Shown here piece after piece: positions 1 to 50,311 of a DNA stretch of 64,000 bases (position 1 is its first letter; the number at the start of each line of letters is the position of its first letter). A model generated the notes under the pieces. The model had not been told where the DNA came from. It saw only the letters and a program-made list of their open reading frames with translations, and did no database searches. The position numbers and the translations under genes were made by a program. Source of the DNA: Amoebidium appalachense (lineage: Eukaryota > Ichthyosporea); NCBI GenBank assembly GCA_963693365.1, contig CAVNZM010000015.1, forward strand, positions 1,674,001 to 1,738,000, given 5' to 3'.

Positions 1-377
1 CGGCCATGATTGGATAAGAACCTCGTGGAGATCTTTATTAGCAACCACTCGTGTTTATTCTCTGCATGGATTGGTGCACAAATAGTTAAACCGGAACTAA
101 CCAGTACCTGGTTACGAGTTCTCGGTTGTGGCCCACCCTCACGGGGCCACTGTTAGGATTATGATATCAATATGCTGCCCACAGGCCCGTGTGCATATCT
201 TCCGATCATCACTGATCACCAACGTAGACTGGTGTGCACAGCATTCCTTGCTAAGGGAGGGAGTGTACACGATTGTGCCATACACAACCATGTCTACACC
301 CCCCCCCCCCCCCCCCCCCCCTCCTCCCCCCCCCCCCTCTCCCCGGGCCCTCCACACCCCTTCTCGACCCCCTCCCT

Positions 378-410
<33 letters not shown>

Positions 411-477
411 CCCCCTCCCCCCTTCCCCCCCTCCCCCCCGGCAGCACACACTTGCGCCACGGTGACACTGTACATGT

Positions 478-547
478 TTCGAGTGGTGGGATCTGTTTCT
501 GTTGCATACCCTTTGCACATTTGTGTGGTGATCAGTGTGTGTGTGTG

Positions 548-579
<32 letters not shown>

Positions 580-1107
580 CGCGTGTGTGTGTGCGCGCGT
601 GTGCGCGTGTGTAACAGGGCTTCTATGTGCTTATAGCAGTGCTCTGACGTCCGTGCGGCTGCGCGCGCGCGTGTGCGCGTGTGTAACATGGCTTCTATGT
701 GCTTAGAAGCAGTGCTCTGACGTCCGTGCGGCTAAAGAGAGAAAGATAAATGATGATGCACGGAACGCACACGGCAGCGCCATGTGAAAGAGGGACAGGT
801 GGCCGGGTGTGAGCAAGAAAAACTTTGACAAGGACATTTTCATTTAGGCGAAATGATCGGACCATTTGAAGTCAACCAGGTGTGAATCACGCCAATCACA
901 TGACGAGGATAGCGTGGAGAGGAAGGGGCTGGTGTGGTGGGTTTTATTTATTTATTGAGTGGTACGAGGTAGAACTTTCCATACACAACGAAAACGGTTT
1001 TGGGACGTCCATAGCTCAGGATACATTATGTGTGCAGTATGAAAGGACACTGATCACCACACAAATGTGCAAAGGGTATGCAACAGAAACAGATCCCACC
1101 ACTCGAA
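478..1107. repeat. 61-bp perfect inverted repeat pair
   Basis: Bases 478-538 and 1047-1107 are exact reverse complements over 61 bp. The arms are separated by about 508 bp that include a GT-rich tract and the direct copies of another repeat unit. Nothing coding is recognised between them. The arrangement looks like part of a larger decayed palindrome covering about 0.1-1.7 kb. Confidence 0.85.
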
Positions 1108-1243
1108 TGAACCTGTTATGATTGAAGGTGCAGTAGCACGTAAATAAAGTGTGATATCACGTGTATTCAAAAATCACAGGTGCCTGCTTGCTGGGAAAGG
1201 AGGCGGGGTGGGTGGGAAGGTGGTTTTGGGGGGGGGAGGGGGG

Positions 1244-1282
<39 letters not shown>

Positions 1283-1647
1283 GCACAGCTATCGTCGGAG
1301 CCGATAGCACAACCAGTTTCACAGTGTGTGTAGTTGTCACCGTCGGGATCAACGTCTAGGCTCCAAAAGTAATAGGTGCAACAATTGCACCCGTCAATAC
1401 TACGGTTAGCCCTCGGCGTTGCTACAGACGCAACAATATCAATATGCCCTGCACATGTGTTATAGGCGTTGATATCGGCGCAGCAAATATCACGGTATTG
1501 TTTACCTGTGACGCGCGCGCGCTGCCGCACGGACGTCAGAGCACTGCTTCTAAGCACATAGAAGCCCTGTTACACACGCGCACACGCGCGCGCGCAGCCG
1601 CACGGACGTCAGAGCACTGCTTCTAAGCACATAGAAGCCCTGTTACA
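610..1647. repeat. Four copies of a ~51-bp unit, two direct and two inverted
   Basis: A unit of about 51 bp containing GCTCTGACGTCCGTGCGGCT occurs at 610-660 and 682-733. Its reverse complement occurs at 1524-1574 and 1597-1647. Each pair is spaced about 72 bp apart by CG/TG-rich sequence, so both sides of the palindrome carry the same two-unit tandem. Function is unknown. Confidence 0.85.
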
Positions 1648-1649
1648 CA

Positions 1650-1672
1650 CGCGCACACGCGCGCACACACAC

Positions 1673-1750
<78 letters not shown>

Positions 1751-1795
1751 GCACGCACGCACACGCACAGTATAGTCATACCGTACACACACGCG

Positions 1796-1833
<38 letters not shown>

Positions 1834-1835
1834 GA

Positions 1836-1872
<37 letters not shown>

Positions 1873-1930
1873 AGTCACACACCGTGCCAAAATCATGCTC
1901 GAGCGTGCTCTAGCCCGCGTATGCGCGCAC

Positions 1931-1989
<59 letters not shown>

Positions 1990-2176
1990 ACCTTCTTCCC
2001 CCTCCCCCCCCCCCCTCCCCCCCCCCCCCCCCCCCCACACACACACACCTTCCCTCCCCCCTCCCCCTTCAACCCCTCCCCCCCACCCATTTCCCATCAC
2101 CATCACCACAAATACACATTTCACATGAATAACACCTACTGAGAAACACTGTACTAGTACAACTACCGATCCACTT

Positions 2177-2236
<60 letters not shown>
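1650..2236. repeat. (CA)n arrays and long C tracts
   Basis: This stretch holds (CA)n/(CACG)n microsatellite at about 1650-1880, then C tracts at about 1934-1989 and 2178-2236; the last is 59 uninterrupted C. Long apparent open frames here are repeat translations (Thr-His, Pro or Gly runs) and are not annotated as genes. Confidence 0.8.
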
Positions 2237-2237
<1 letters not shown>

Positions 2238-2561
2238 CGCCATCATATCATACAGGCATCAATAGGGATTGTGTTGTCGACGATCTTATAGGCAAAATCC
2301 GGTACGGAAACAGATCCGATACGGTACTCTGTAATACATTCCACTCCTCAAACCCCCCCCCCTCCCCCCCACCATCCCCTCCCCCCCCCCCCCCCCCCCA
2401 CCATCCATTTCCCCCGGCCCCCTCCCCCCCTCCCCCCCGTCCCCCCTCTTCCCTGCTCCCCCCTCCCCCCTTGCCCCCCGGGTGCGAAAAAAACTTCGAT
2501 AAATACCCTAAAGAAATCAAGGAGAAGTAAAATAAGCTTATTTTTTTATTTTATCCCGTTT

Positions 2562-2605
2562 TGTTCCCGGAGGTACCCCTGGGGGCCCTCCTGGGAAATT
2601 ACCGT
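2562..2605 (-). other. 3'-terminal stem-loop of the family B element
   Basis: On the minus strand an AGACGGTA-like box is followed by arms TTCCC/GGGAA and GGAGG/CCTCC, then ACAAAACG and the A-rich tail. The same fold with different bases occurs at 62274-62312 and at 55800-55842. In target-primed elements a 3' stem-loop can be the recognition site for the reverse transcriptase. That role is inferred. Confidence 0.65.
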
Positions 2606-3154
2606 CTTCCACCCAGCACCGACAGTACTCTAGCTAGGGTGCTACGATGCTATTAGCTAAACTAACATACCTATAACAATCCTAACTATATGTACACACT
2701 TTGCCCAGGGTATTAACCCCAGCCACGCCGGTGGGTAGCACCAGGCTTCCCCTCCACTCAGAACCGGCTAATAAACTTGAATACTGGGCTCTCATTGGTT
2801 GATCTAAAGTGGTGGAGTGTGTGATGTGGGGTGGGTGGGTTTACGGGGGATAAAAGTGTATGGTGGGGTCTGGTGGTGGTGAGTGGCTGCCTAATAGTAT
2901 GCATATGTGGTGTTGTACGTTATTAGGTGGCTACGGTGTAATGGTCTAAGAGCCTAGGGTTGCATGGTTGGGTTGTTCTATGTGTGTGTCTGCAGGTTGG
3001 GCATGCTGCCTGTGTGTGTGTGGGTTGTGTGGGTGTGTGTGGTTTGGGTTTCGGTGGGGCTCTACGTCTCTGTTTACGTGTGGTGTTTGAGTGTTTGTGT
3101 TTGTGCATTTTAGGGTGTGTGGGTGGGAGGGTCGTGTTTCGTGGTGTCCATATC

Positions 3155-4072
3155 TTAGTGTACAAAAAAGTTTGCAATTCTACGGTTATTATAGCTAAAA
3201 TGGCCCGTACCGTGGGCTCGGTGGTGCCGAGGTCTGTTAGTAGGGGCCCCACGGATCGTGGGCAAAAACCCCGTGTGACCCACTTGATGTCCACGGAGTC
3301 TTGTGGGTCGGGCTGCCCTCCGATCCACTTCGAGCCACTCACACTGGGAGGTGGCCGTGTTGGCTAACTGCCGGTGTTGGGCCGTGGGGGTCTTGGGGTG
3401 ACGGGAGTGCAACACGTTGTAGATGCATGCCGCGATGGCCGTGGTCAGAGAGGGGGCTTCCTCGGCATGTGCCGAGCAGGACCAGAGGTGGGCCGTCGTC
3501 TCCGGGTGCTGTTTGCACCTGGGGCACGTGGGTTCCGTGACGATGGTCGGGTGGTCTCGGTGTAGCCTGGCCAGGGTCGGTAGGGTGCCCATAGCCAGTG
3601 ATAGGCTCCGAGTGTTGCCCTTTACGACCCGTATCGATGCCTGGGCTGGGCCCTTGTTGAGTTTCAAGGGGTCCCTCTCGGCTGGGAGTAAACGGGGGTC
3701 GGTGAGGACGGACATGGCCTCCGTCTTGCCGGCCCTTTCCTTGAGGTATTCCCTGGTCAGCCGGTTTAGGGCGCCGGGAATGTTGCCGGGGATTTGGTGT
3801 CCTTGTAGTCGAAGGGTGTGTCGGCCCCCTCCTGGGGCTGGGGGTACAGGGGGGGGAGGGGAGGGTTCTGCCGGTGTTGGCAGCCTTGTCGGCGTGGTTG
3901 TTCCTCTGCCCCTGTTGTTTCTGGTTGGACTGGTGCCCTTTTCCCACATGGTCTCCACGGAGCCTGCATCTGACGGAGGGAGAGTTGGTCCCGGACATGG
4001 GCTCATTCCACCGTGTGGGAGAACTTGTGTCGCCGTCTGAGTGGCATGGTGGGGTCTAGGTTGGCTGCCCAC
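3155..4072 (-). pseudogene. C-terminal Cys/His region of family B ORF2, degenerate
   Basis: An open frame of about 305 residues contains ARLHRDHPTIVTEPTCPRCK followed by ETTAHLWSCSAH. This CxxC...HxxxC arrangement is common at the C-terminus of non-LTR retrotransposon ORF2 proteins. The nested copy at 61.3 kb carries the same block with few changes. The frame continues into low-complexity sequence. RNase H motifs lie upstream in other frames, so the reading frame of the element is broken. Not expected to be functional. Confidence 0.7.
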
Positions 4073-4400
4073 CTTTTAAGCACTCCGAGGTTGTACAGTC
4101 TGATGTGGATGGGGGTAGAAATAGGGGTCAGTAGTAGGGCCAATAGCACCCCGGTGAGCTCTGCTTGGGCTGATGACAAGGCCGTGTTTATTAGACGGGT
4201 GTATGCCGTGACCGGTGGGGCTGCCCGGTCTGGTGTGTCCAGGACGGCCCCGGCTCCGGCCCGGGCTGTTCTCCGGCCTGGGTGGGTCAGGCTGCCGTCG
4301 GTGTATACGGTGATGGTGGAGTTGGGGGGGAGCTGTTGGATGTGGAGTTGCCATTCCTCGTAGGTGCCCGGGGGTACCAGGTCCGTGTGAATGAGTCTCC
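3880..4400 (-). pseudogene. RNase H-like domain of family B, frameshifted
   Basis: Reading minus strand from about 4390, the sequence gives ITVYTDGSLTHPGRR (first catalytic Asp) and SSAQAELTGVLLALL (catalytic Glu). Further on, in a shifted frame, RNNHADKAANTG resembles the last catalytic Asp of RNase HI. The segment expected to hold the second Asp reads HIRLYNLG, so that residue seems lost. At least one frameshift separates the blocks. An RNase H domain followed by a Cys/His motif fits I-clade-like non-LTR elements; exact clade not assigned. Confidence 0.65.
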
Positions 4401-5438
4401 GGGGGGTGGGGGGGTTTGCAGGTCAGCTGGGTGTGCTGTGCAGTTGTGGCTCGGGGGTCTGCCCCAGGGGGGGGGCTCGGAGGGGGGAGGTTGCTGGGGG
4501 GGGTCGGCCGGTAGGGGTGTTGCCTGCTGCCGGGTTTGCACGGAGGTGCAGCATCTGCTGGGTGGCCTGCTGCTCCGGGGGCAGGTTGCTCCTGAAAGCC
4601 ATGGTGAATCTCCCTCCATTGGTCGGCCGGGTCTCCCCCGTCTTCCAGGGCCACCACCTGGTGGATGGGAATCCGTTCCTCGGTGATGGGGCCCTTGCTG
4701 TCCTTGGTTGCAATCCGGTGGGTGGTGATAACGGCGGTGCGGGCTATAAAAGGGTCTGCCTGGACTACTTCTACTGCACGGGTCCATCCCACACACCGGT
4801 AACCTTGGGTGGTGGTGTCTGTTGGGGGGTCTGGGGCCTCGGAGGTGCTCTCGATCGTTGCTGCCCTCACTAGGTGCCCCACTCGCCTCGTCCTCTGAGT
4901 CGATGCTGCCCCCACTGGGTGACTCACCCTCATCCTCCTCTGGGTCAGTGCTGACCTCGCTGGCTGACCCATTCTCTCCCTCCTCGGAGTTGTGGCTATC
5001 CTCATTGGGTGCCTCACTCACAGCCTCTTCGAACTCGAAGCTGTCTTCACTGGATGACCCACTCACAGTCACGTCGGGGTCTGTGCCCCCTTCATTGGGT
5101 GCCTGTCCCTCGGCCCCCTCGGACTCGTTGCTGTCCTCACTATTCCCCGGTGGGTCAGTAAGACCCTGGGGGATGGTCGGTGTGTGGGCTAGGTTCCAAT
5201 GGGAGTCCCCGTACTTGCAGTCCCCCGGACAAAAACGGAAATGTGCCGGCCCGTTCGGGTTGTTCCATTTGGTCCTGCCCCAGGCTACCCCTTCTTCCTC
5301 CGTGTTGTCTCGTAGGTGTGCAATTTTGACCCAGGCCTCTCCGTTGTGGGTGGTAGTGGCCACCACTAGGCTCAGTTCGTAGTGATCGTGCTCGACGATT
5401 TCCCACCACGAATGAGTTGACTGGGTGGTTGGCCACAA
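4287..5438 (-). CDS. Unrecognised acidic and proline-rich open frame upstream of the RNase H remnant
   Basis: The frame is 383 residues. Residues 1-95 look globular with many Trp, for example SWWEIVEHDHYEL and GRTKWNNPNGPAHFRFCPGD. Residues about 95-200 are Ser/Glu/Asp-rich imperfect repeats (for example EDSFEFEEAVSEAPNED). The rest is Pro/Arg/His-rich and overlaps in another frame the RNase H region, so this end may be a frame artefact. I do not recognise the N-terminal domain. It could be the N-terminal part of the element's protein, another element into which family B inserted, or a host gene fragment. Confidence 0.35.
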   Translation of the reverse strand: MWPTTQSTHSWWEIVEHDHYELSLVVATTTHNGEAWVKIAHLRDNTEEEGVAWGRTKWNNPNGPAHFRFCPGDCKYGDSHWNLAHTPTIPQGLTDPPGNSEDSNESEGAEGQAPNEGGTDPDVTVSGSSSEDSFEFEEAVSEAPNEDSHNSEEGENGSASEVSTDPEEDEGESPSGGSIDSEDEASGAPSEGSNDREHLRGPRPPNRHHHPRLPVCGMDPCSRSSPGRPFYSPHRRYHHPPDCNQGQQGPHHRGTDSHPPGGGPGRRGRPGRPMEGDSPWLSGATCPRSSRPPSRCCTSVQTRQQATPLPADPPQQPPPSEPPPWGRPPSHNCTAHPADLQTPPPPGDSFTRTWYPRAPTRNGNSTSNSSPPTPPSPYTPTAA

Positions 5439-5440
5439 AC

Positions 5441-6939
5441 GGGATGGGGTGGTGGGTGGGCTGCCGATGCGGTGGTTTGAGGTGGGCAGCTATGGGCTGC
5501 CTGGGAGATGGCCTTCACGGTACCACTGCTATGTCGGTGACGTCATCAATGTTTGCGGTACTTTAGACTATTGTTGGACTACCAATTTTTCGGCTGCAAA
5601 AAGCAAAAGCAAAAGCAACACCTTTCAGAAAGCGAAAACGAAGGTTGTGAGTTGAGCCTGCGGACGAAATAACGGGCACATTTCTTCAGCATAAAAGAAA
5701 ACACAAACGTTAACGGTCGGTTCAAAGGCCCTCGGTTTGAAGTAAGGATAAACGTTGTGCTTTAGTGGTTTTGCTTCTCGATTTTTAACGGGAAAGACGA
5801 AACCACGGAGAAAATACAGTTACAACACACGGATCTAAGAAGACGGTTTAAAATTTACTACCTAAGAGGAGAGCTGGGGAGCAAAAGAGAGAGATATATA
5901 GAGGGGAAGAGAGAGTGAAAAAAAGGGCGAGTTACAAAGTTCAACTGTCATCTGAGGAACTCTCGGGTACAAGGGCATTTTGAGCGCCACCCCCCTTCGT
6001 TCTCTTAGGTATGTTAGCTTTGAACATCACTTTAGCGAGCACAAGCGACCGGTTTGTTGGACACTATTAACATAACAAAAAGGGGGGAATTGATGGCGAA
6101 GGAAGGATACGAAGGAGGAGAAGGGGTTGACCTTGAAGGGGAGGGGAGGGAGTTGGAAAGGAAAGAGAGGGCGGGAGAAAGGGGGAGTGAAGGTTGATTA
6201 AGTTGGTGGGTCTTGAAACAGAGTAGCCCTTTTTGGTTCGTGTGGGAGATATCTGCTGGGTGAAGATAGGGAAGCACGGACAACAAGGGGTAGATGGCAA
6301 CCAGAGAGAGAGGGAGTGAGGTTGAGGAGTACATGTTAAGGTGGTGATGGGTTTGCTTGTTAGGAGTGAGAGGGAGGGAGGGGATGAAGGAGGCGTGTTG
6401 GAAGAGAACGAGGGAAGATCAAGGTGGGAACCTAGAGAGTGCTAGTGGAGGTTGTGTTTGTTTGTGTTTGTGTGTGGGAGGGGGAGAGGAGGGGGGAGGG
6501 GGAGGGGGGCAGGGGTGTTTGTGCGTGTGTGTGGGTGAGTGGGTGGGGGGAAGGGGGGGGGGGGGGGGATGGCAAAGAAGGCGAGGAAGTGAGAGTGGAT
6601 CGTGGCTAAGGGAAGAGCATTGGACGTTGGGGGGAGGAGGAGGGTGTGTGTGTGTGTCTGGGGGGGGGGGGGGGGGAATGGAGGGGGAGGGGGTGCTGGT
6701 GGTGAGGGGGTGTGGCATGAAAATGGAAATTAGTAGGAGGGGAAAGAATTAGGTTGAAGCGAGAATGATGGGCTGAGCCCCATTGCATACATAAATCCTA
6801 GCAGTCAGCACAGTGGTAGGAATAGCAACGGAGAGAGAAGAATGTGTAGGCATGTTTCCCGATGCAAATGCTTTCGAAACAATTGGTGCATAAGAGCGTT
6901 GGTACAGGTGTTTTTTTCTTTTCTTTTTTTTTTTTTTGT

Positions 6940-6977
<38 letters not shown>

Positions 6978-7079
6978 TACATGTACGGCTGCAGAAACAG
7001 AAAGGTAGAAAGGTCTGCATATGTCTCATATGAAGACACTGGCATATGTGAACCTTATTGCACATCCTCTACCCGCCCC

Positions 7080-7125
<46 letters not shown>

Positions 7126-7190
7126 CCGCCCGCCCGCCCTTTGTGCCTCCCCCTCCTCTTCTCCTCTGCCCCCTCCCCCCCCCCCCCTCT
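5441..7190. other. Non-coding; purine-rich and G-rich low-complexity DNA
   Basis: No exon or RNA gene is recognised. The stretch holds AG-rich sequence (about 5860-6750), G tracts (about 6550-6570, 6660-6676, 6940-6973), a T run at 6920-6938 and a C tract at 7081-7124. Short open frames here are repeat translations. Confidence 0.6.
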
Positions 7191-7191
7191 G

Positions 7192-7340
7192 CTCTGAAAA
7201 TGGGTTCAGCTTATGTTGCATACTGCTTGCGTTGCTAATGTTGCGTACTTTGTTTTCCTTTGCGTGTGTCCTGCACCATGTCTCTCACCGTGTAGCTGTA
7301 CTTCGCACCGTGTTCCACATTCTAACAACCCTCACCCCCC
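7192..7340 (+). repeat. Diverged copy of the poly(C)-ended interspersed repeat
   Basis: The segment contains TGTGTCCTGCACCATGTCTC and GTACTTCGCACCGTGTTCCA, matching the 3' half of the better copies at 26.8, 37.5, 38.0 and 49.8 kb, and runs into a C-rich end. Confidence 0.6.
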
Positions 7341-7690
7341 CCTCTTCCCCCGTCGATAACTTGGGTCTCTGCTGATTTGAAAATTCTGCACTGCTGTGTC
7401 CGTTGCAAACACATACTTTGTACTTTTTTACATCGCCATTTCCCCCTCCCCTCCCCCCCCCCCCCCCCCCCCTCTCCCCCCCTCCCCCCCTCCCCCCCCC
7501 CCCGGCCCCGGTTCTGTTTGTCCCCACCCCGCATGTAAACACACACACACACACACACACACACACCTCTCACCCTGCCCATGCAGCTACCATCTGGTTC
7601 TATTTGGGGGGTCTACCTCTCTTCCAGGGTCCCTCCCTGTGTGTATTCTGCACATGTGGCCCAATGGATCGGTATGCCCGCTCCCCTCCC

Positions 7691-7725
<35 letters not shown>

Positions 7726-8834
7726 CTCCCCTTTCTCTCCCCCTTCCCTTTTCCTGCCCTCCCCCCTTCTCCCTCCCACCCTCCCCCCTCCCCCTCCGGC
7801 CCTGCTTATAATTTATCTTTGTGCGCACTTCCCGGTGCTCCGTTACGGGGTGGTAATCCAAGAGAGACATTTCCCTTGCTCCCCCCCCCCCCCCCCCCCC
7901 CTCCCCTCCCCCCCCCCCCCCTTCCCCCCCCCCCCCCCCCCACCCCCCGCCCGCCCGTCCCCCTCCTACCCCTTCCGCTCTTCTTGCCCCTGCATACAGT
8001 TCTTTGCCATCTCCCCCCCCTCCCTCCCCCCCCCCCCCCCTTTAAGAACTCTCTTGCCACTCTTCTGTGCTTGCTTCCCCGCAACGATGAAGTCTCTTGC
8101 CTCTCTCCTCCCCCCCCCCCCCCCCGCCCCTCTCTTCCCCCGACTCTTTCCCGGTTGCCCACTAATTGTTGTTATGGAAGAACAGGGGCGACATTAAGTC
8201 TTTAACTTAGACACACACGTGAACCAAGCCACCTGCACATGGCATCCACTGGCAAACAGTAGTGCAAATGGAACGGAACGAAAGAAAACATAAAAAAACA
8301 TGAACGGCTAAGGTCTTGAATGAGTGACAAGCAAAATTTTGGGGAAAAAAACGTGTGCCCCTCCCCCCCCCCCCCCTTTTCTTTGAGTGGGTCAAGGGAC
8401 TGGGGGGGGGGGGGGGGTAGAGAGAGGCCCGGGGGGGAGGGGGGGACAGGGAGGGAGGGCGGGAGGGGGGGGGGGGAGGGGGGGGAGATGGAGGGAAGGG
8501 GGGACGTCGGGGATGGTGACCGGGCCAAGACGACTCTTGCAGCCGCCCACTCTTATCATTTGACTTAACCATAAAATATAAACAGCTTTAAATCTCAACT
8601 TTAAGTGGCAGCATTAAACTATAATTTTAAGTAACACATTAAGTTTTAAATTTAATTTATAACTGACGGGCACCCTCGCAGCAAGAAGGATGGCGGGGGT
8701 GCTGACCGGGCCAAGACGACTCTTTCAGCGGCCCACTCTGCCCCCCTGCGGTCCCCCTCCCTAACATCGGGCCGATTTGCAATCATAAAAAGAACCCCCA
8801 CGGTACGTCAATCAACCCCCCTCCCCCTCCCCCC

Positions 8835-8906
<72 letters not shown>

Positions 8907-9545
8907 CGTGGATGTGGTGCGGCGTGGAGTTTAGTTTTACTTTTTTGTTGACAGAGGGAGAAAAGTAGTAACTTTTTTTTTTTTTTTTTTTTTTTTTGGA
9001 TTGGGGGGGGGGGGGGGGGGGGGGCATGGGTTGAAGGGAGGAGTTGAGGGTGCAAGGACATTGGTATTGTGAGAATGGGGCCGGGGGGGGGGGGGGGGGG
9101 GGGGGGGAGGGGGGGATCGGAGACTAACAAACGAGGATGAAATAAGTGACACAACACAGAAAGAGTTAAACACAGATCACACAGCACATACACAGGTACA
9201 CACAATCGCACATGCAAGGGGGGGGGGGGGGGGGGATGTGAGAGCACATAAGCAAGCGAGCAAACAAACATACACTATACACACACATGGGCGTGCACAC
9301 ACACACACACACAGAGAGAGACAGAGGGAGATAGGGAGAGGGAGAAGGAGGCATATACACGCACACGCACACACATCCACACGCACACACCTGCATACAC
9401 AACACACACGCATCTACACCGTCCCAGAGACACACACCTATCCCCCTCTCCCCACACAGACACACACACATTACATACACACACATACACCACACACACC
9501 GACATGCACATCCGCCTACACACACTACATCCGCCTACACACACA

Positions 9546-9599
<54 letters not shown>

Positions 9600-9680
9600 C
9601 ACATGCACACGCACACACGCACACACACACACGTGCTCGCGCACACACATGCACACACACACACACACACCTGCACATCC

Positions 9681-9714
<34 letters not shown>

Positions 9715-9779
9715 ACACACACATGCCCACACACACACCCACACACACAACACACCCCTACACCCTCCCCCCCTTCTTT

Positions 9780-9811
<32 letters not shown>

Positions 9812-10152
9812 CTCCCCCCCACCTCCCTCCCCCCCCCCCCCCCCCCCCCCCCCACACACACATACACATGTACGCGCGCGTAGAAAGCGGTACGTGCACA
9901 CACACAACTACACACACGCACATGTGCACGCGCACACACACACGCACACGCACATGTGCACGCGCACAAACACAGAATCCATCCCATTCATCATTCACAG
10001 GGTTCCAACGTGATCCTTATGATGGAAGCCTTAAACCTGTGCTTAATCTATCATTTTATTTGTGAACGATTTTTCTTATCCTTGTGATATCCATTATACG
10101 ATGCCAACTTTCCCCCTGAAATTCACCACGTAATGAATTATGTTTTTAGGCT
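7341..10152. other. Gene-free low-complexity interval upstream of the STRAD-like gene
   Basis: Alternating C tracts (the longest at 8836-8902, 67 C), G tracts (about 8402-8416, 9005-9024, 9085-9107), an AC-rich block (9240-9970) and short repeat fragments. No exon, RNA gene or promoter could be supported. Any promoter of the downstream pseudokinase gene would lie in or near the end of this interval. Confidence 0.5.
8512..8739 (+). repeat. Direct repeat pair of ~42 bp
   Basis: Bases about 8514-8553 and 8699-8738 share TGACCGGGCCAAGACGACTC and the following CAG(C)nGCCCACTCT, with about 145 bp of AT-rich sequence between them. Function is not apparent. Confidence 0.7.
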
Positions 10153-49326
<39,174 letters not shown>

Positions 49327-49794
49327 TCGTGTGCCTGTAGATCGGTAGATTACCTGTTTTTGAGTATCGAGTTGAACTGCTGTGAAGTTTTGAAGTTTTT
49401 TCAGAAAAGTGTTCTAGATGCGTGTAGCTAGCAGATGTGTGTACAAATTGTGAAGCTTACCACGTAATCACTAACAGTATCTTTTTTTTCTTTCAATAAT
49501 TTCATTCATGCACAGAACCTTTTTATCTCTGTAGGTAACTTTTAGTGTCGTATTTGAAAGGCAAACAAGGCCCGATTAGTTTTAACCGCCCAGTCCATGG
49601 GTAGCAGTAAAGAACATGGCGTGACAATCAGCAAATGGCCGTGCAGTAATTCTGGCTGTTCCCTGCACTCCGCCTATGCGGTGTGGCCAATAATTTTAGC
49701 CCAGTTCTGTGGACTGGTCTCAGGCCCCGAAAAACTAAGTATAAAATGGCACTGTGTGTCCGCAGCATGCAGGCGTCACAACCCTTGACCCCCC
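49327..49794 (+). other. 3' flank of the transferrin-like gene
   Basis: About 470 bp of unique DNA following the stop codon. No canonical AATAAA was found close to the stop; an AATAAT-like sequence lies near 49494. It probably contains the 3' untranslated region. Confidence 0.45.
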
Positions 49795-49931
49795 CATGCA
49801 TACTGTGCGTGTCGCTAATATGATGTTGCATGCTCGAATGTTTGCTCTTGCCTGTGCCCTGCACCATGTTTCTCAGTGTAGTTGTACTTCGTACCCTGTT
49901 CCGCATTCTACCTTCCCCCCCCCCCCCCCCT
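49795..49931 (+). repeat. Poly(C)-ended interspersed repeat outside the gene
   Basis: It contains TGCATGCTCGAATGTTTGCT, CTGTGCCCTGCACCATGTTT and GTACCCTGTTCCGCATTCTA before a C run. It shows the family is not confined to introns. Confidence 0.75.
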
Positions 49932-50161
49932 CCCTCCCTCTCTCCCTCCCCCAGCGTGGGGGATGCCATCCCTCCCCGAAGAATGCACACAAAGTGTTAG
50001 ACAGCAGTACACACATACACAATCGATCGTTCCCCACCGGAAGGCATGTACGTACCTCTCGGAAGACCTAGCTAGCCTATGCTATGCTCAAACAGATGGC
50101 ACATAAAAAAAAAACTAATGTGTTATTTCGCAAATGTGTGAGGTTTCGTCACATAAACAGC

Positions 50162-50234
50162 GTCCTGGTAGCGTAGTAGGTAGCGCGTAGGTCTCATAAT
50201 CCTAAGGTCGTGAGTTCGATCCTCACCCAGGGCA
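50162..50234 (+). tRNA. tRNA-Met (CAT), elongator type
   Basis: 73 nt fold as a standard cloverleaf. The 7-bp acceptor is GTCCTGG/CCAGGGC with one T-G pair and discriminator A. The D arm includes AGTAGGT. The anticodon stem-loop TAGGT-CTCATAA-TCCTA carries CAT, and the T arm is GTGAG-TTCGATC-CTCAC. Internal pol III boxes are intact (TAGCGTAGTAGG and GTTCGATCC). There is no intron. Confidence 0.95.
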
Positions 50235-50237
50235 TTC

Positions 50238-50244
50238 TTTTTTT
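50238..50244 (+). terminator. RNA polymerase III terminator of tRNA-Met
   Basis: Run of seven T starting four bases after the 3' end of the tRNA. Confidence 0.85.
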
Positions 50245-50278
50245 CCCCGTTTGTTTTGTTTGTTTTGTTTCTGTGCCC

Positions 50279-50311
<33 letters not shown>

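Larger units (their letters stand above)
2536..5440 (-). mobile_element. Non-LTR retrotransposon remnant, family B, minus strand
   Basis: The 3' end is at the left: read on the minus strand, a 3' untranslated region ends in a stem-loop and an A-rich tail at about 2536-2560. Upstream lie a Cys/His motif region, an RNase H-like domain, and a proline-rich and acidic reading frame. The 3' untranslated region and the Cys/His region are clearly homologous to the plus-strand copy nested at 61297-62357. No reverse transcriptase domain was found in this copy. The right boundary is uncertain; I end it at the last long open frame (about 5438), and no target duplication was found. Confidence 0.7.

Noticed and set aside
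2536-5440. Target site duplication for the left family B copy
   Set aside because: The bases beyond its A-rich tail were compared with the right side up to about 5.9 kb without a convincing match; the 5' boundary stays undefined.
7396-8205. Proline-rich open frames of about 260 codons
   Set aside because: They are produced by C tracts with short interspersed repeat fragments between them; no conserved domain and no plausible start context.
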